In this document: positions 27,756 to 36,199 of the stretch, in pieces
Numbering within the stretch: position 1 is the first letter of the stretch
Layout: each line of letters opens with the position of its first letter
DNA from: Bradyrhizobium ottawaense
GTDB taxonomy: Bacteria; Pseudomonadota; Alphaproteobacteria; Rhizobiales; Xanthobacteraceae
DNA length: 64,000 bases
Direction: 5' to 3'
Assembly (NCBI RefSeq): GCF_900099825.1
Contig: NZ_LT629693.1
Coordinates: 3,421,001 to 3,485,000 of the forward strand
Made by a program: the position numbers and the translations under genes
The notes under the pieces: generated by a model
The model's database searches: none
Told to the model about the DNA's origin: nothing
The model's input: only the letters and a program-made list of their open reading frames with translations

Positions 27756-30700
27756 CACATATCGTTCCACCGAAGCCCGGTCACTATCCCACGCCGCCAT
27801 CCGATGAGGGCGATGTTGGAAAAGACGAAGGCCCCATCAAGGAATACGTATCGCTGTCGAGCCGCGTCGTCGCGGACGGGTTCGACGGTGAACAAGCACG
27901 CTTCTGCATGCTGCTGCGTCCCTGGGTTGGCGCCGGCGCCAAACCAGTCGATATCAGCGCGTGGCCATCGGAGGTTCTGTCCAAAAAAGATCTTACCGGC
28001 GAATCAATCCCTTTGCGCATGATTCCGCTTCCGTCGAATCTGCCGACGGTGAAGGAGGAGGCCGAAAAAGAGATCCGCACGCTGGCAAACCAGGAGGCCA
28101 AGCTCGCTCACTTGCAAGCGGAAGCCAAGCCCGCCCATGCCGTCGACGTAGACCAAGCACGCATCGATCGGCTTTGGCGGCGCATGATGAACCCGGACGG
28201 AGCGGGCTCTGAATTCTGGAAATTGCTGACTACGACCCTCGCTTGTCCACCACCTGAGAACAAATGCAGCGCCTATCTACCGACACCGCATGGGCCGGCC
28301 TCTCTCATGTTTACCCTGCAAAGGGGGCGCGCCTTATTGGAAGCAATCGCGAGCCCGGATTCGCCGCTGGCGATGCGGGTCAATTCTGCCGCCCAGCTCA
28401 GTCTTGCGAGGCCGTGGTATCAGGAAGAGCGGCCGACGCGGCTTGCCAGTGCATCGCCCGATTTCGCTATCCCCACCCCGGACCTGGCTTCTCCGGAACA
28501 TGAGGAATTCTGGCTGGCGCCCTACCGGAAGCGAACAGCTGCCTTGCTGGCCGGAGAAACTCCGCAGCCGATCTGGCCCGACGCGCGCACAATGGCCAGA
28601 ACGATACTCGCCGGCGATCTCCCGGCGGCAGGCACGATGGAATGTGTACACGCCGCGCATCACCTCACCACGCCCGACGGCCACGCCGCGGTCTATTGCG
28701 CATCGCCTGATGATAATCTGGCGACGGCTCAGCGCCGACTGGGTGCCCTGCTCAGCCTGCCCACGCTCCAACGCCTGTTCGGCTTCGCCTTCGACCTGAA
28801 AGTCAAGAAGAGGGATATGATCGACGCGTTGTCGAAGCTAAGCGGCAGCGATGCGACGCCCTTCGTGGCCCTGGCTCCCGTCGACGCCGATGGGAGCTGG
28901 ACGCTGGCGCGTTTCGAACCGAACCGCTCGATCTTCTGTCCAGCGTCATGGGAAGAAGTTTGCGGAGATATGGGCAAGGCGCCCATTACTCACGGCCTGC
29001 GGAACCTCGCCCGGCGCGACGACGACAACAATCCCGTCTACGACATCATCACGATCGATCCTGCTCTCGCCAGTGAGAGCAGCATCAACAATATGGCTGC
29101 CCAGAAAGCCAGCAAAGAGAAAGGTTCGGCGCTGGCACCGGTCGAGCGCAGTCAGCCAGTCCTGCACAACGGCGGGCTGCGGGTCATCGAAGCCAAGGAC
29201 GGGGCAGCGGATGAAAAACCAACAAAATGCCCGTCGCACGACATCATCGAAGACGCCAATGCCCTGAAGATCGGCGATCGCCTGATGGTCGGCATCGAGG
29301 TCAGGGAAGGCGAGGTGTTGTGGCGGAGCCCCGACTATCGCGTCATTGAGTTCTGCGACCCCACGCCCGGAAAAGGGATCGACCCGAAGTGGGTTGAAGC
29401 GGAACTTTCGCGCCGTCACCTGAAGGCAGATGGAATCCGCCGGGTCCAGCTCGACGGCGCGATGGCGATGTCCGCCAGACAGCAAGTCGTCGACCCCATG
29501 GCTTCCGAGGCCCGCAAACCTCCCGACGATCCGGTCGCGAAGGCGGCGATCAAGATCATCGAGGATAGTACCGTCGCATTGTGGGGAAGCGATCCTGCCG
29601 GCGTGGCACCGCCGGAATTCGATCAGAAGACACGCAAGGCGATTACGAAAAAGACCATGCCCGTGATCGAGGAACTCGACATCACGAGACACTTCCGTTC
29701 GCCCAGCCATCGTCAGAAGCACGACATGTCTGTGCTGAGCCCGACACTGCGCTTCGGCTGGTCCTACTACACCGCATTGGCGCCGGTGTTCGAAGGTGGC
29801 GGAAGCTTGACGCCCGATGACGTCGCCAGAATAAGCAAGCGCGTACCCGCGGTATCCTTGCCACCGATCAAGGGATCTTCCGGCAAGCTGAAGGGGCGTC
29901 GCTTCCTGCGCCACGAACGCATCAATGCACCGATGGCGGTATTGCTCGAAACCGACGTGCCAACTCTGACGAAATTAGTCCCGCCCCAACTCAGCCCCGA
30001 CATGTACGTCCGCACGACAAGGGAGAAGGGCCGTCTGGTCGCGTCGACACGCAGGCTCATTGTGCCGCCACCCATTCCACTCCAATTTGCCATGCTTCAC
30101 GACGTGTTGCGGAACACCGGAAACAACGTCACCGTCCCCAAACAGGGGTTGAGCGGCCTGTCGCTGATGGGCGCACAGGACAAGACTGACGACCAGAAGC
30201 CCAACCGCGCACATATCGGCGAAATCTCATCGAAAAGCCGATACGTCTACTATCCGGATCCCGCCGCCAGCGTCATGGTATTCGGCCTCAAACTCCCGGC
30301 CGAGGCCGGGCTTGAAAGCGCACCGTTCATCGAGGATCCGGTGGCCATACCGGTCGGCGCGCGCACTTGGCCGGACAAATCCGTCGGCGAGCTTTCCCCA
30401 TGGCCGAATGTCGTGCCGATTCATCTCGAAGTGAAAGCGGTGCCGGCCTATCCGGACGACCATGCCGCGCGCAAGCCGCGGATCGATTCGAAGGGGCCAC
30501 GATGGTTGGCGCCAGACGGAAAGCTCTCCGAAAAGGCCAAAGGCAATGCCGTCAAGGTCCATCTCGTCGAAATCAGCCTCGCACCGGGCGAAGTCCTGGC
30601 CCTGCAGGCGTGGTGCGCGCCGACCGTCGCGCAGCTGACCGAATGGTTCGACGCGATCGAGTCCGCCGGACTTCTATTGATTGCCGAGACCACGCGGAAG

Positions 30701-32917
30701 ACTGACCCGCACGCGGCTTGCATCGGTATCCTCAAGAAACAACTGAACAAGGATTTGCCGGCCGACCTGAAGCACAATGAAGAAGAGGCGACAAAGGCCT
30801 GCCTCGGCGCCGGCGGACTGACGACGCCACCTCGAAAGACGGTGCAGACGATTGCCGGCCTCGTCTATCGCGAACTGCTGCTGAAACCAAATGCGGTTTT
30901 GGCGAGCCCGCTCACGATGCGGCTGACGCACGCCGTCGACGACTGCCTTTTGAGCAAGCCGGAACTGGGTGCAGACATCGCGATCACGCGGCGCATATTC
31001 GCTACCGCTGATGCCGCCGATGCCGCCAAGACCACTGACCCGGCCCAATCGAAGCCGACCACTAGCGTCGCGGCGCAGACGCCCGCGGATTTCCTCAACA
31101 ACACGCCCATTTCGGAATGGGGATTGAGCAGCACTCAGGAAGGCGCAACGAGTACGCTGATCGGCGGCCACATCTGTTTCGATCCGGCCAGCACCGGCGG
31201 GCTCTTGATTGAAGCGCTCTCCGCAGCTCCCTTCGACGACAGCCTCGACAACCCCGCGATGGGACTCACGAGGGAGCAGCGGCTTCGCGGCGACTTCGTA
31301 CCGATTGAGACGAAGGATCCGAAGAAGAAGGAAGCGGAGAATGCGAAGCCGTTTGGCTTTTTCGTCAATTCCGGCGGCGCGGTCACATTTACGGAAAAGC
31401 AGGTCCCGCTGCTGAGACTCGATGGCCTGCCGCTGCCGCAAGACGGCCGATCCGGCCCTCGTCATTACTCCCTGCAGGAGCTCATGGCGGGTGCCTGGGG
31501 CGACGCACACCCATTTGGCCTGGCGCTGCGCGCCGCTCTGCCCGCTGCACTTCATTGCAGCGGTGCAAGGCGGCTGAAGCTCAAGGTTACCCCGATCAAT
31601 CGGCACTCCGGCCTGCTGCTCTCCGATCACGATCATCCGGCTCCCGAAAGTGTCGCCCGGGAAATCTGGCTTCCGGCGACGACGAGGCCGGCGCCGCCTG
31701 TCATCGATCATGTCAGCGTTGCCTTGTCGCACAAGCCGATCAAAATGCTCACCAATACGGATGGATCCTTCACGGTCGGCGTCGAGCAATCGTGCGTCTT
31801 TACCATCTGGCACGCACGCCCGTTCTTCAGCTCGGGCGACGGAGAAAAGATCGCTCTCGTCCTGTGGCCCCCCGGGCTCTTCGCGCGCGGAATGACGCTC
31901 GACGAGAAAGGACAGGAGATACTTCCCAAGAAGGCAGACGAAGCACCCGCATTCTACGACGAGGATTTAGGCCCCGGGGGCCCCTACGTGACCCGATGGG
32001 GTGCGGATCCCCTCGCCGGCGATGATGTACCTCAAAGCAAATTTCCGACTGGACCTTTGATTGATCCGTCTCGGCTATCGTCGGCGGGCGAGCGCATCCC
32101 GCGCGCGTTCATGCCGGTGCCGATATCGAACCAGACCTGGGCGGCCAGCGATCAAACAGACGCCAAGCAGCAGGATCAGGCCGGCAGTCCCAAGAACGCG
32201 ACGGCAGAGCAAACGCCCGTCGCATTCATGGCGGTAGCGCTCCAGGCCTTCGGGCCGCGCTTCGATCCGATCCGGGAGCTCTGGTATTTCCACGTGACGT
32301 TGAAGACCGACCCGCTGGCATTCCCGCGCGTTCGATTGGGACTCGTGCGCTATCAACCGCATGCGCGCGAAGACGACGTACCCTTTGACGGATCGGAGCC
32401 GGTCCGCCTCCGCGTCTCGACCCCGGTAAAGCAATGGGTCAAGCCGCTGCCCGGCCGCAAGGCTACGGTGACATATCACCCGATTGATAAGGGCCGCTTC
32501 GAACTCACTGTTGTCGTTGACGGGCCCTCCACCGATCCGACTGCAGAGAACAGAGTCCGGCCCCGTATGGTGGTGGAAGTCATTCGACACAGAATGCTCG
32601 AAGGTATCCCGCAAGAGGAGATTGTCAGGGATATCGACGGAAACCCGGCGGTTTGTGACGACTGGTCGTCGGACCAGACTGCGACCAACGGAACAGCCCA
32701 GCCCAAAGGCATCTTCTTCGCGTCTGACGGCGGCAGCTATCATTGGAACGCGCTGTTTACGCTAGACGGTCCTCCGGACCATGACGGCTGGTCGCACGCG
32801 GTAGTCGTGCGGGAGACCCGTGAGTTGGACCTTGCGCAGCCTACCGCAGACACCCGCAAAGCTGATACCGGCCCGGTCTTTCTTGCCCGAATTCCAGTGA
32901 AGCGGAGTCCGCCCTGA
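27752..32917 (+). CDS. giant protein of unknown function (1721 aa), coupled to the 2641-aa protein
   Basis: Starts in the ATGA overlap with the preceding gene, so equal production is likely. No signal peptide: the N-terminus is hydrophilic and proline-rich (HIVPPKPGHYPTPPSDEG). It contains a short Glu/Lys/Ala helical stretch near residues 90-130. The rest alternates beta-type segments with proline-rich turns, for example TIWHARPFFSSGDGEKIALV near 1350 and RELWYFHVTLKTDPLAFPRV near 1505. No Walker, protease, nuclease or glycosidase motif was seen. Since its partner has a Tat signal and it has none, it may be exported as a folded complex by hitch-hiking, or act inside the cell. Codon use and GC match its partner. 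Confidence 0.85.
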   Translation: MTHIVPPKPGHYPTPPSDEGDVGKDEGPIKEYVSLSSRVVADGFDGEQARFCMLLRPWVGAGAKPVDISAWPSEVLSKKDLTGESIPLRMIPLPSNLPTVKEEAEKEIRTLANQEAKLAHLQAEAKPAHAVDVDQARIDRLWRRMMNPDGAGSEFWKLLTTTLACPPPENKCSAYLPTPHGPASLMFTLQRGRALLEAIASPDSPLAMRVNSAAQLSLARPWYQEERPTRLASASPDFAIPTPDLASPEHEEFWLAPYRKRTAALLAGETPQPIWPDARTMARTILAGDLPAAGTMECVHAAHHLTTPDGHAAVYCASPDDNLATAQRRLGALLSLPTLQRLFGFAFDLKVKKRDMIDALSKLSGSDATPFVALAPVDADGSWTLARFEPNRSIFCPASWEEVCGDMGKAPITHGLRNLARRDDDNNPVYDIITIDPALASESSINNMAAQKASKEKGSALAPVERSQPVLHNGGLRVIEAKDGAADEKPTKCPSHDIIEDANALKIGDRLMVGIEVREGEVLWRSPDYRVIEFCDPTPGKGIDPKWVEAELSRRHLKADGIRRVQLDGAMAMSARQQVVDPMASEARKPPDDPVAKAAIKIIEDSTVALWGSDPAGVAPPEFDQKTRKAITKKTMPVIEELDITRHFRSPSHRQKHDMSVLSPTLRFGWSYYTALAPVFEGGGSLTPDDVARISKRVPAVSLPPIKGSSGKLKGRRFLRHERINAPMAVLLETDVPTLTKLVPPQLSPDMYVRTTREKGRLVASTRRLIVPPPIPLQFAMLHDVLRNTGNNVTVPKQGLSGLSLMGAQDKTDDQKPNRAHIGEISSKSRYVYYPDPAASVMVFGLKLPAEAGLESAPFIEDPVAIPVGARTWPDKSVGELSPWPNVVPIHLEVKAVPAYPDDHAARKPRIDSKGPRWLAPDGKLSEKAKGNAVKVHLVEISLAPGEVLALQAWCAPTVAQLTEWFDAIESAGLLLIAETTRKTDPHAACIGILKKQLNKDLPADLKHNEEEATKACLGAGGLTTPPRKTVQTIAGLVYRELLLKPNAVLASPLTMRLTHAVDDCLLSKPELGADIAITRRIFATADAADAAKTTDPAQSKPTTSVAAQTPADFLNNTPISEWGLSSTQEGATSTLIGGHICFDPASTGGLLIEALSAAPFDDSLDNPAMGLTREQRLRGDFVPIETKDPKKKEAENAKPFGFFVNSGGAVTFTEKQVPLLRLDGLPLPQDGRSGPRHYSLQELMAGAWGDAHPFGLALRAALPAALHCSGARRLKLKVTPINRHSGLLLSDHDHPAPESVAREIWLPATTRPAPPVIDHVSVALSHKPIKMLTNTDGSFTVGVEQSCVFTIWHARPFFSSGDGEKIALVLWPPGLFARGMTLDEKGQEILPKKADEAPAFYDEDLGPGGPYVTRWGADPLAGDDVPQSKFPTGPLIDPSRLSSAGERIPRAFMPVPISNQTWAASDQTDAKQQDQAGSPKNATAEQTPVAFMAVALQAFGPRFDPIRELWYFHVTLKTDPLAFPRVRLGLVRYQPHAREDDVPFDGSEPVRLRVSTPVKQWVKPLPGRKATVTYHPIDKGRFELTVVVDGPSTDPTAENRVRPRMVVEVIRHRMLEGIPQEEIVRDIDGNPAVCDDWSSDQTATNGTAQPKGIFFASDGGSYHWNALFTLDGPPDHDGWSHAVVVRETRELDLAQPTADTRKADTGPVFLARIPVKRSPP

Positions 32918-33049
32918 GGCGGAGATGGCATTCAAACCGTATGGTCTCTTCGCGCGGCAGGAAACTTTCGCATATCGATAGGTGCGTCGGTGCAAGTCAC
33001 GAGCGCAATCTCGCGCGCAATCGCAGTTCGGCGCACAAAATCGTGCAAA

Positions 33050-33130
33050 TGGCGGAGAGTGTCAGTCAATCCCTGTTGAAAGGTAAAGCATTTTCGACCT
33101 TCCTAGACCAAAACCCACTATTTGAGCTAC
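33050..33130 (+). repeat. internal attachment-site variant plus element terminal repeat
   Basis: TGGCGGAGAGTG at 33050-33061 is the tRNA-Ser 3'-end core less two bases. It is followed by TCAGTCAATCCC, TTGAAAG, GCATTTTCGACCTTCCTAGA and AAAACCCAC, the same order as at 8178-8245. It lies just after the end of the giant-gene run and just before tRNA-Arg. This fits the left end of a second integrative element, or the junction between two elements in tandem. Confidence 0.65.
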
Positions 33131-33383
33131 GGCCGAACACTAGCGTTTCGCCTCGGATCTTTTCATGGAGTCCATCGTGGCTCATCGAAATACTGGCCAA
33201 CCCTTCAATTTCCCTTCGGCGGGGGGCAGCAGGGTTGGTTGGCGTTGCCCTCCGAAGGCACGTGTCAAGCCGGCTGGTGCGCAAAGTGACGAAGAAAGAG
33301 TATTGGACTACAAAGGTTTGCGACGGCGCGCGTAGGGACTAAATTCCTGCACACAAACCGCGTAAGCACTACGTAAGCAGTAA

Positions 33384-33460
33384 GCACCCGTAGCTCAGCT
33401 GGATAGAGCGTCGCCCTCCGAAGGCGAAGGCCACACGTTCGAATCGTGTCGGGTGCGCCA
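33384..33460 (+). tRNA. tRNA-Arg (CCG)
   Basis: 77 nt with encoded CCA. Acceptor GCACCCG pairs with CGGGTGC, discriminator G. D-arm GCTC/GAGC, anticodon arm TCGCC-CTCCGAA-GGCGA with anticodon CCG (reads CGG), T-arm ACACG-TTCGAAT-CGTGT. All stems pair. It lies within the island, 254 bp after the internal boundary repeat, and a decayed recombinase gene abuts its 3' end. Its anticodon arm sequence GCCCTCCGAAGGC also occurs at 33247-33259. Confidence 0.95.
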
Positions 33461-33464
33461 CTTC

Positions 33465-34020
33465 CGAACAAAACTGGCACTCCGGCCGGAACCGCGCCGC
33501 CGCCCGTGAAAAGGCGCTCAAGCACGGTCCGCCTGCCGATGATCCGGATTTCCTCGTCATCGACCTCGACATGGTCAACCACGGCCCGTCATGTAGGCTC
33601 GCCGGAATGGCGTCTCACCCGTCAGGACGTTCGTTCGCATGTCCTCGACGAATTTGGCGATCTTCTCCTGAGTGATCCGCGCCTCGGGGTGGGTTTCAGC
33701 GAGGGCGCGGTCGAACGCAACCTGCGCAATGCCGCGCTCATTCTTCATGGCGGCGACGCGTTCCTTGAGGTCTCGTCGGAGGGATCGACGATTCCGCCTT
33801 CTATCGCAGCGTTGAGCCTGCCGAGGCGCTCTTCGGCGTCGGCTAGTTTCGGCGCGCAGCGCCGTGAGTCGCGAGGCGTGACCTCGTCCTTGGGGGGCCT
33901 GCCGACAGGTGCATCGGCTAGAACGCCCACGCCGTTAGGATGATTGTGGCCTGAGGTTTTGACCGTCCGCTCGATCAGGAAGGAGTAGAACTTGCTCATT
34001 GTCTTACACACTGGGTGCAA
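33465..34020 (-). pseudogene. large serine recombinase C-terminal remnant with two frameshifts
   Basis: Three minus-strand frames in succession give the expected C-terminal order of resolvase-type recombinases. First PKLADAEERLGRLNAAIEGG (near 33830), then LKERVAAMKNERGIAQVAFD and ITQEKIAKFVEDMRTNVLTG (33610-33755), then VVDHVEVDDEEIRIIGRRTV and GGGAVPAGVP (33480-33580). Frame changes are needed near 33760 and near 33595. The catalytic N-terminus is absent. The remnant ends at the tRNA-Arg 3' end, so this may be a second, older integration event. Confidence 0.75.
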
Positions 34021-34488
34021 ATTATTCTGCGCGGTGAAACGGGACCGCCACCGACGTAATGAGAAACTGGCTTTGAGGCAGAAGCTCGACGATCTTTACG
34101 TCGCTCGTAATGCGCCGTTCACGAAGCCCAGCCGTAACCGACGTCCAGCTGACGGCACTGAAGGAAATCGTCAGGTCCCGTTGAAGGCGCTGATCGACTC
34201 GCCATAGTTGCACTCGCCCGCCGGGCGTTCTTCTCGCGGCTGGCTTATGCCGCGAAGTTGACGATGGTGTTGGCTCGAAAGCGAGGGCTCGTCGATACCC
34301 GCTTAGATCGGGGCCATGCTTCAGCAATCAAAACCCTTCATTTCCTGCGAATCATCGCCGCCAGATCCGTTTCCTGCGGTCTTTTCTGCATAACTTGCCC
34401 GTCCCGTTACTCTTCTCTTGACCGATGCCTAAAGGCATGCACGCATTCGTTGCATTAGAATAATGGGTTAGAAGGGGCCGGCAGACGT
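34021..34488. other. 468-bp gap before the ABC-3C operon
   Basis: No gene recognised. A minus-strand frame of 101 codons (34022-34327) has no domain I know and lacks a clear ribosome site. The last 150 bp are less GC-rich and probably hold the promoter of the ABC-3C operon starting at 34489. Confidence 0.4.
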
Positions 34489-35694
34489 GTGACTACGAAG
34501 CAGCAAGCTTTTACCGCCGCGAGTTCAGCAGCCGGATATTACTATCAGGCTCGTCTCGCGCTGTTTGAAAGTTTGCGTCTCGCCTACGGCGATGAGAACG
34601 TCGATGTTGCCATCGAGCGCTTCGATGACGTTTCGTTCGAGAAAAATGGGCAGCCGCTGGAGCTGCTCCAGACCAAACATCACATTAATAAGGTCGGCGA
34701 TCTTACGGACATCAGCGTTGACCTTTGGAAAACTCTGAGAGTTTGGTCCGAAGCGTCAAAAGCTACTCCGTCTATGCCCGGACGCACCCGCCTTGTCCTG
34801 ATAACGACCGGTCAGGCACCTCCTTCGTCAGCGGCTTCCTACCTTCGCCCAAACGGCGAGCGCGACGTCGATAAAGCTGAGGCGTTGCTCATTGCCGCCG
34901 CGCAAAAGTCAGCGAATCAAACGTTGAAGGAAGCGTTCGTTGCGTTCCAGAAACTTGCTCCCGAGATGCGCACGCTGCTGCTCAGTTCCATAGAAATTCT
35001 GGACCACGCTCCTGTCCTCACCGAACTGGAGGCTGCTATTGAGGATCGTCTGAAGCTAATTGCACCACGGGGCAAAACGGCGATAGCGAGGGAACTGCTT
35101 GAGGGCTGGTGGTGGCCGCGTATCTGCAAGGCCCTGCAGGAAGGCGGTGGTGTGATTTCGATTCTTGAGCTTGAAGCGAAGCTAGATGATATCCGCGAAG
35201 CAATGAAACGTGACGCACTACCAGCCGACATGGAGCATTTCGACCCGCCTGATTCCGAACTTGAGGCACTCAACGAAATGCTTTTTGTCCGACAGCTTCG
35301 TACGGTTGGTGTCGGAAACAACCGGATACAGTACGCAAAACGGGATTATTACCGCGCCTTCACGCAGCGGTCCCAATGGACGCGCCAGAACCTGCTTTTC
35401 GATGGTGAAGTGGTTCGTTTCGAAAAAACCTTGGTCGAAGAGTGGCAGCCGCGCTTTGCCGTCATGTGCGACAATCTAAATGGAGCAGCATCAGAAGACG
35501 CAACGGTCCGCCAAGCCGGTCAAGAATTGTACCACTGGGTTGAGGCGGATGCCCGATTCCCTTTCCGGACAATATCCGCGAAGTTCCTCAACGTCGGCTC
35601 ATATCATATCCTGGCTAATGATCTTCGGCTCGGATGGCATCGCGACTACACGACCCTCTTAACGAAAAAAGACGAGGGGCCTGATGTCAAATAA
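34489..35694 (+). CDS. ABC-three-component (ABC-3C) system effector protein, nuclease-like N-terminus
   Basis: 401 residues from a GTG. The first 70 residues carry the nuclease-like pattern GYYYQARLALFESL, E43, D46/D47 and LLQTKHH (Q61, K63), as in the dsDNA nuclease domain found in Cap4-type effectors. A helical middle follows and a C-terminal domain of the kind specific to ABC-3C systems. These systems pair a DUF3732 ATPase, a small middle component and a variable effector, and are proposed to act in anti-phage conflict. It overlaps the middle component by 11 bp. Activity of the nuclease-like site is inferred only. Confidence 0.72.
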   Translation: MTTKQQAFTAASSAAGYYYQARLALFESLRLAYGDENVDVAIERFDDVSFEKNGQPLELLQTKHHINKVGDLTDISVDLWKTLRVWSEASKATPSMPGRTRLVLITTGQAPPSSAASYLRPNGERDVDKAEALLIAAAQKSANQTLKEAFVAFQKLAPEMRTLLLSSIEILDHAPVLTELEAAIEDRLKLIAPRGKTAIARELLEGWWWPRICKALQEGGGVISILELEAKLDDIREAMKRDALPADMEHFDPPDSELEALNEMLFVRQLRTVGVGNNRIQYAKRDYYRAFTQRSQWTRQNLLFDGEVVRFEKTLVEEWQPRFAVMCDNLNGAASEDATVRQAGQELYHWVEADARFPFRTISAKFLNVGSYHILANDLRLGWHRDYTTLLTKKDEGPDVK

Positions 35695-36199
35695 GACGAG
35701 TTGGGATTTAAGGTGGTCAGACCGGCCCTCCGAGGAAGCGCGGAACTTGAATCCGGCATTTTGCGGCGAGCTAATTTCCCGCGCCGTTTCAGAGTATTTC
35801 AGAACCCGCCAACAGTCTTTTAGTTTTGCGCTTTCATTTGCTGTCTTGCCTATTGCGCTTCACAAGCAGACGAGAGAGCAGCTTCCCGGCAATGCTTCGG
35901 CGGCATTTGCGGGCTGGGTAGCTGATCATAGTTCAACTATGGCAGAATTCCCAGATCGCGTTCTACGCCTTGTACCGGTAACGCGCGAGGCGCTCCTCTT
36001 TCTCGTCCAGCATAAGGTAATCCGCCTTGATGCCAGCGGCCTGTCTCCGGGCGCAAGGCCTATCGGCCGTGCTGCGCGGCCGTCACAGGTTACCGACGAT
36101 GTAGCGGAAGCGCGAAGTGCCGCCGCCCTGCTAGGCAGGTGGTTCGCCAGCGAGGCGAATGCTACGTCCATCATGAAAGGTCTTGGAGTATCGCCATGA
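35684..36199 (+). CDS. ABC-3C system middle component
   Basis: 171 residues, mostly helical, with no catalytic motif. NPAFCGELISRAVSEYF near residue 22 and the ALSFAVLPIALHKQTREQLP segment near 50 match the three-component ABC system middle component family as I know it. It overlaps both neighbours (11 bp with the effector, 4 bp with the ATPase), so all three are translated in one operon. It is thought to bridge ATPase and effector. Confidence 0.72.
   Translation: MSNKTSWDLRWSDRPSEEARNLNPAFCGELISRAVSEYFRTRQQSFSFALSFAVLPIALHKQTREQLPGNASAAFAGWVADHSSTMAEFPDRVLRLVPVTREALLFLVQHKVIRLDASGLSPGARPIGRAARPSQVTDDVAEARSAAALLGRWFASEANATSIMKGLGVSP

Noticed and set aside
8164..33130. The 8164 and 33050 repeats as two ends of a composite transposon
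   Set aside because: They are in the same orientation and begin with the tRNA-Ser 3' end; attachment-site duplication explains this better. No transposase adjoins either copy.
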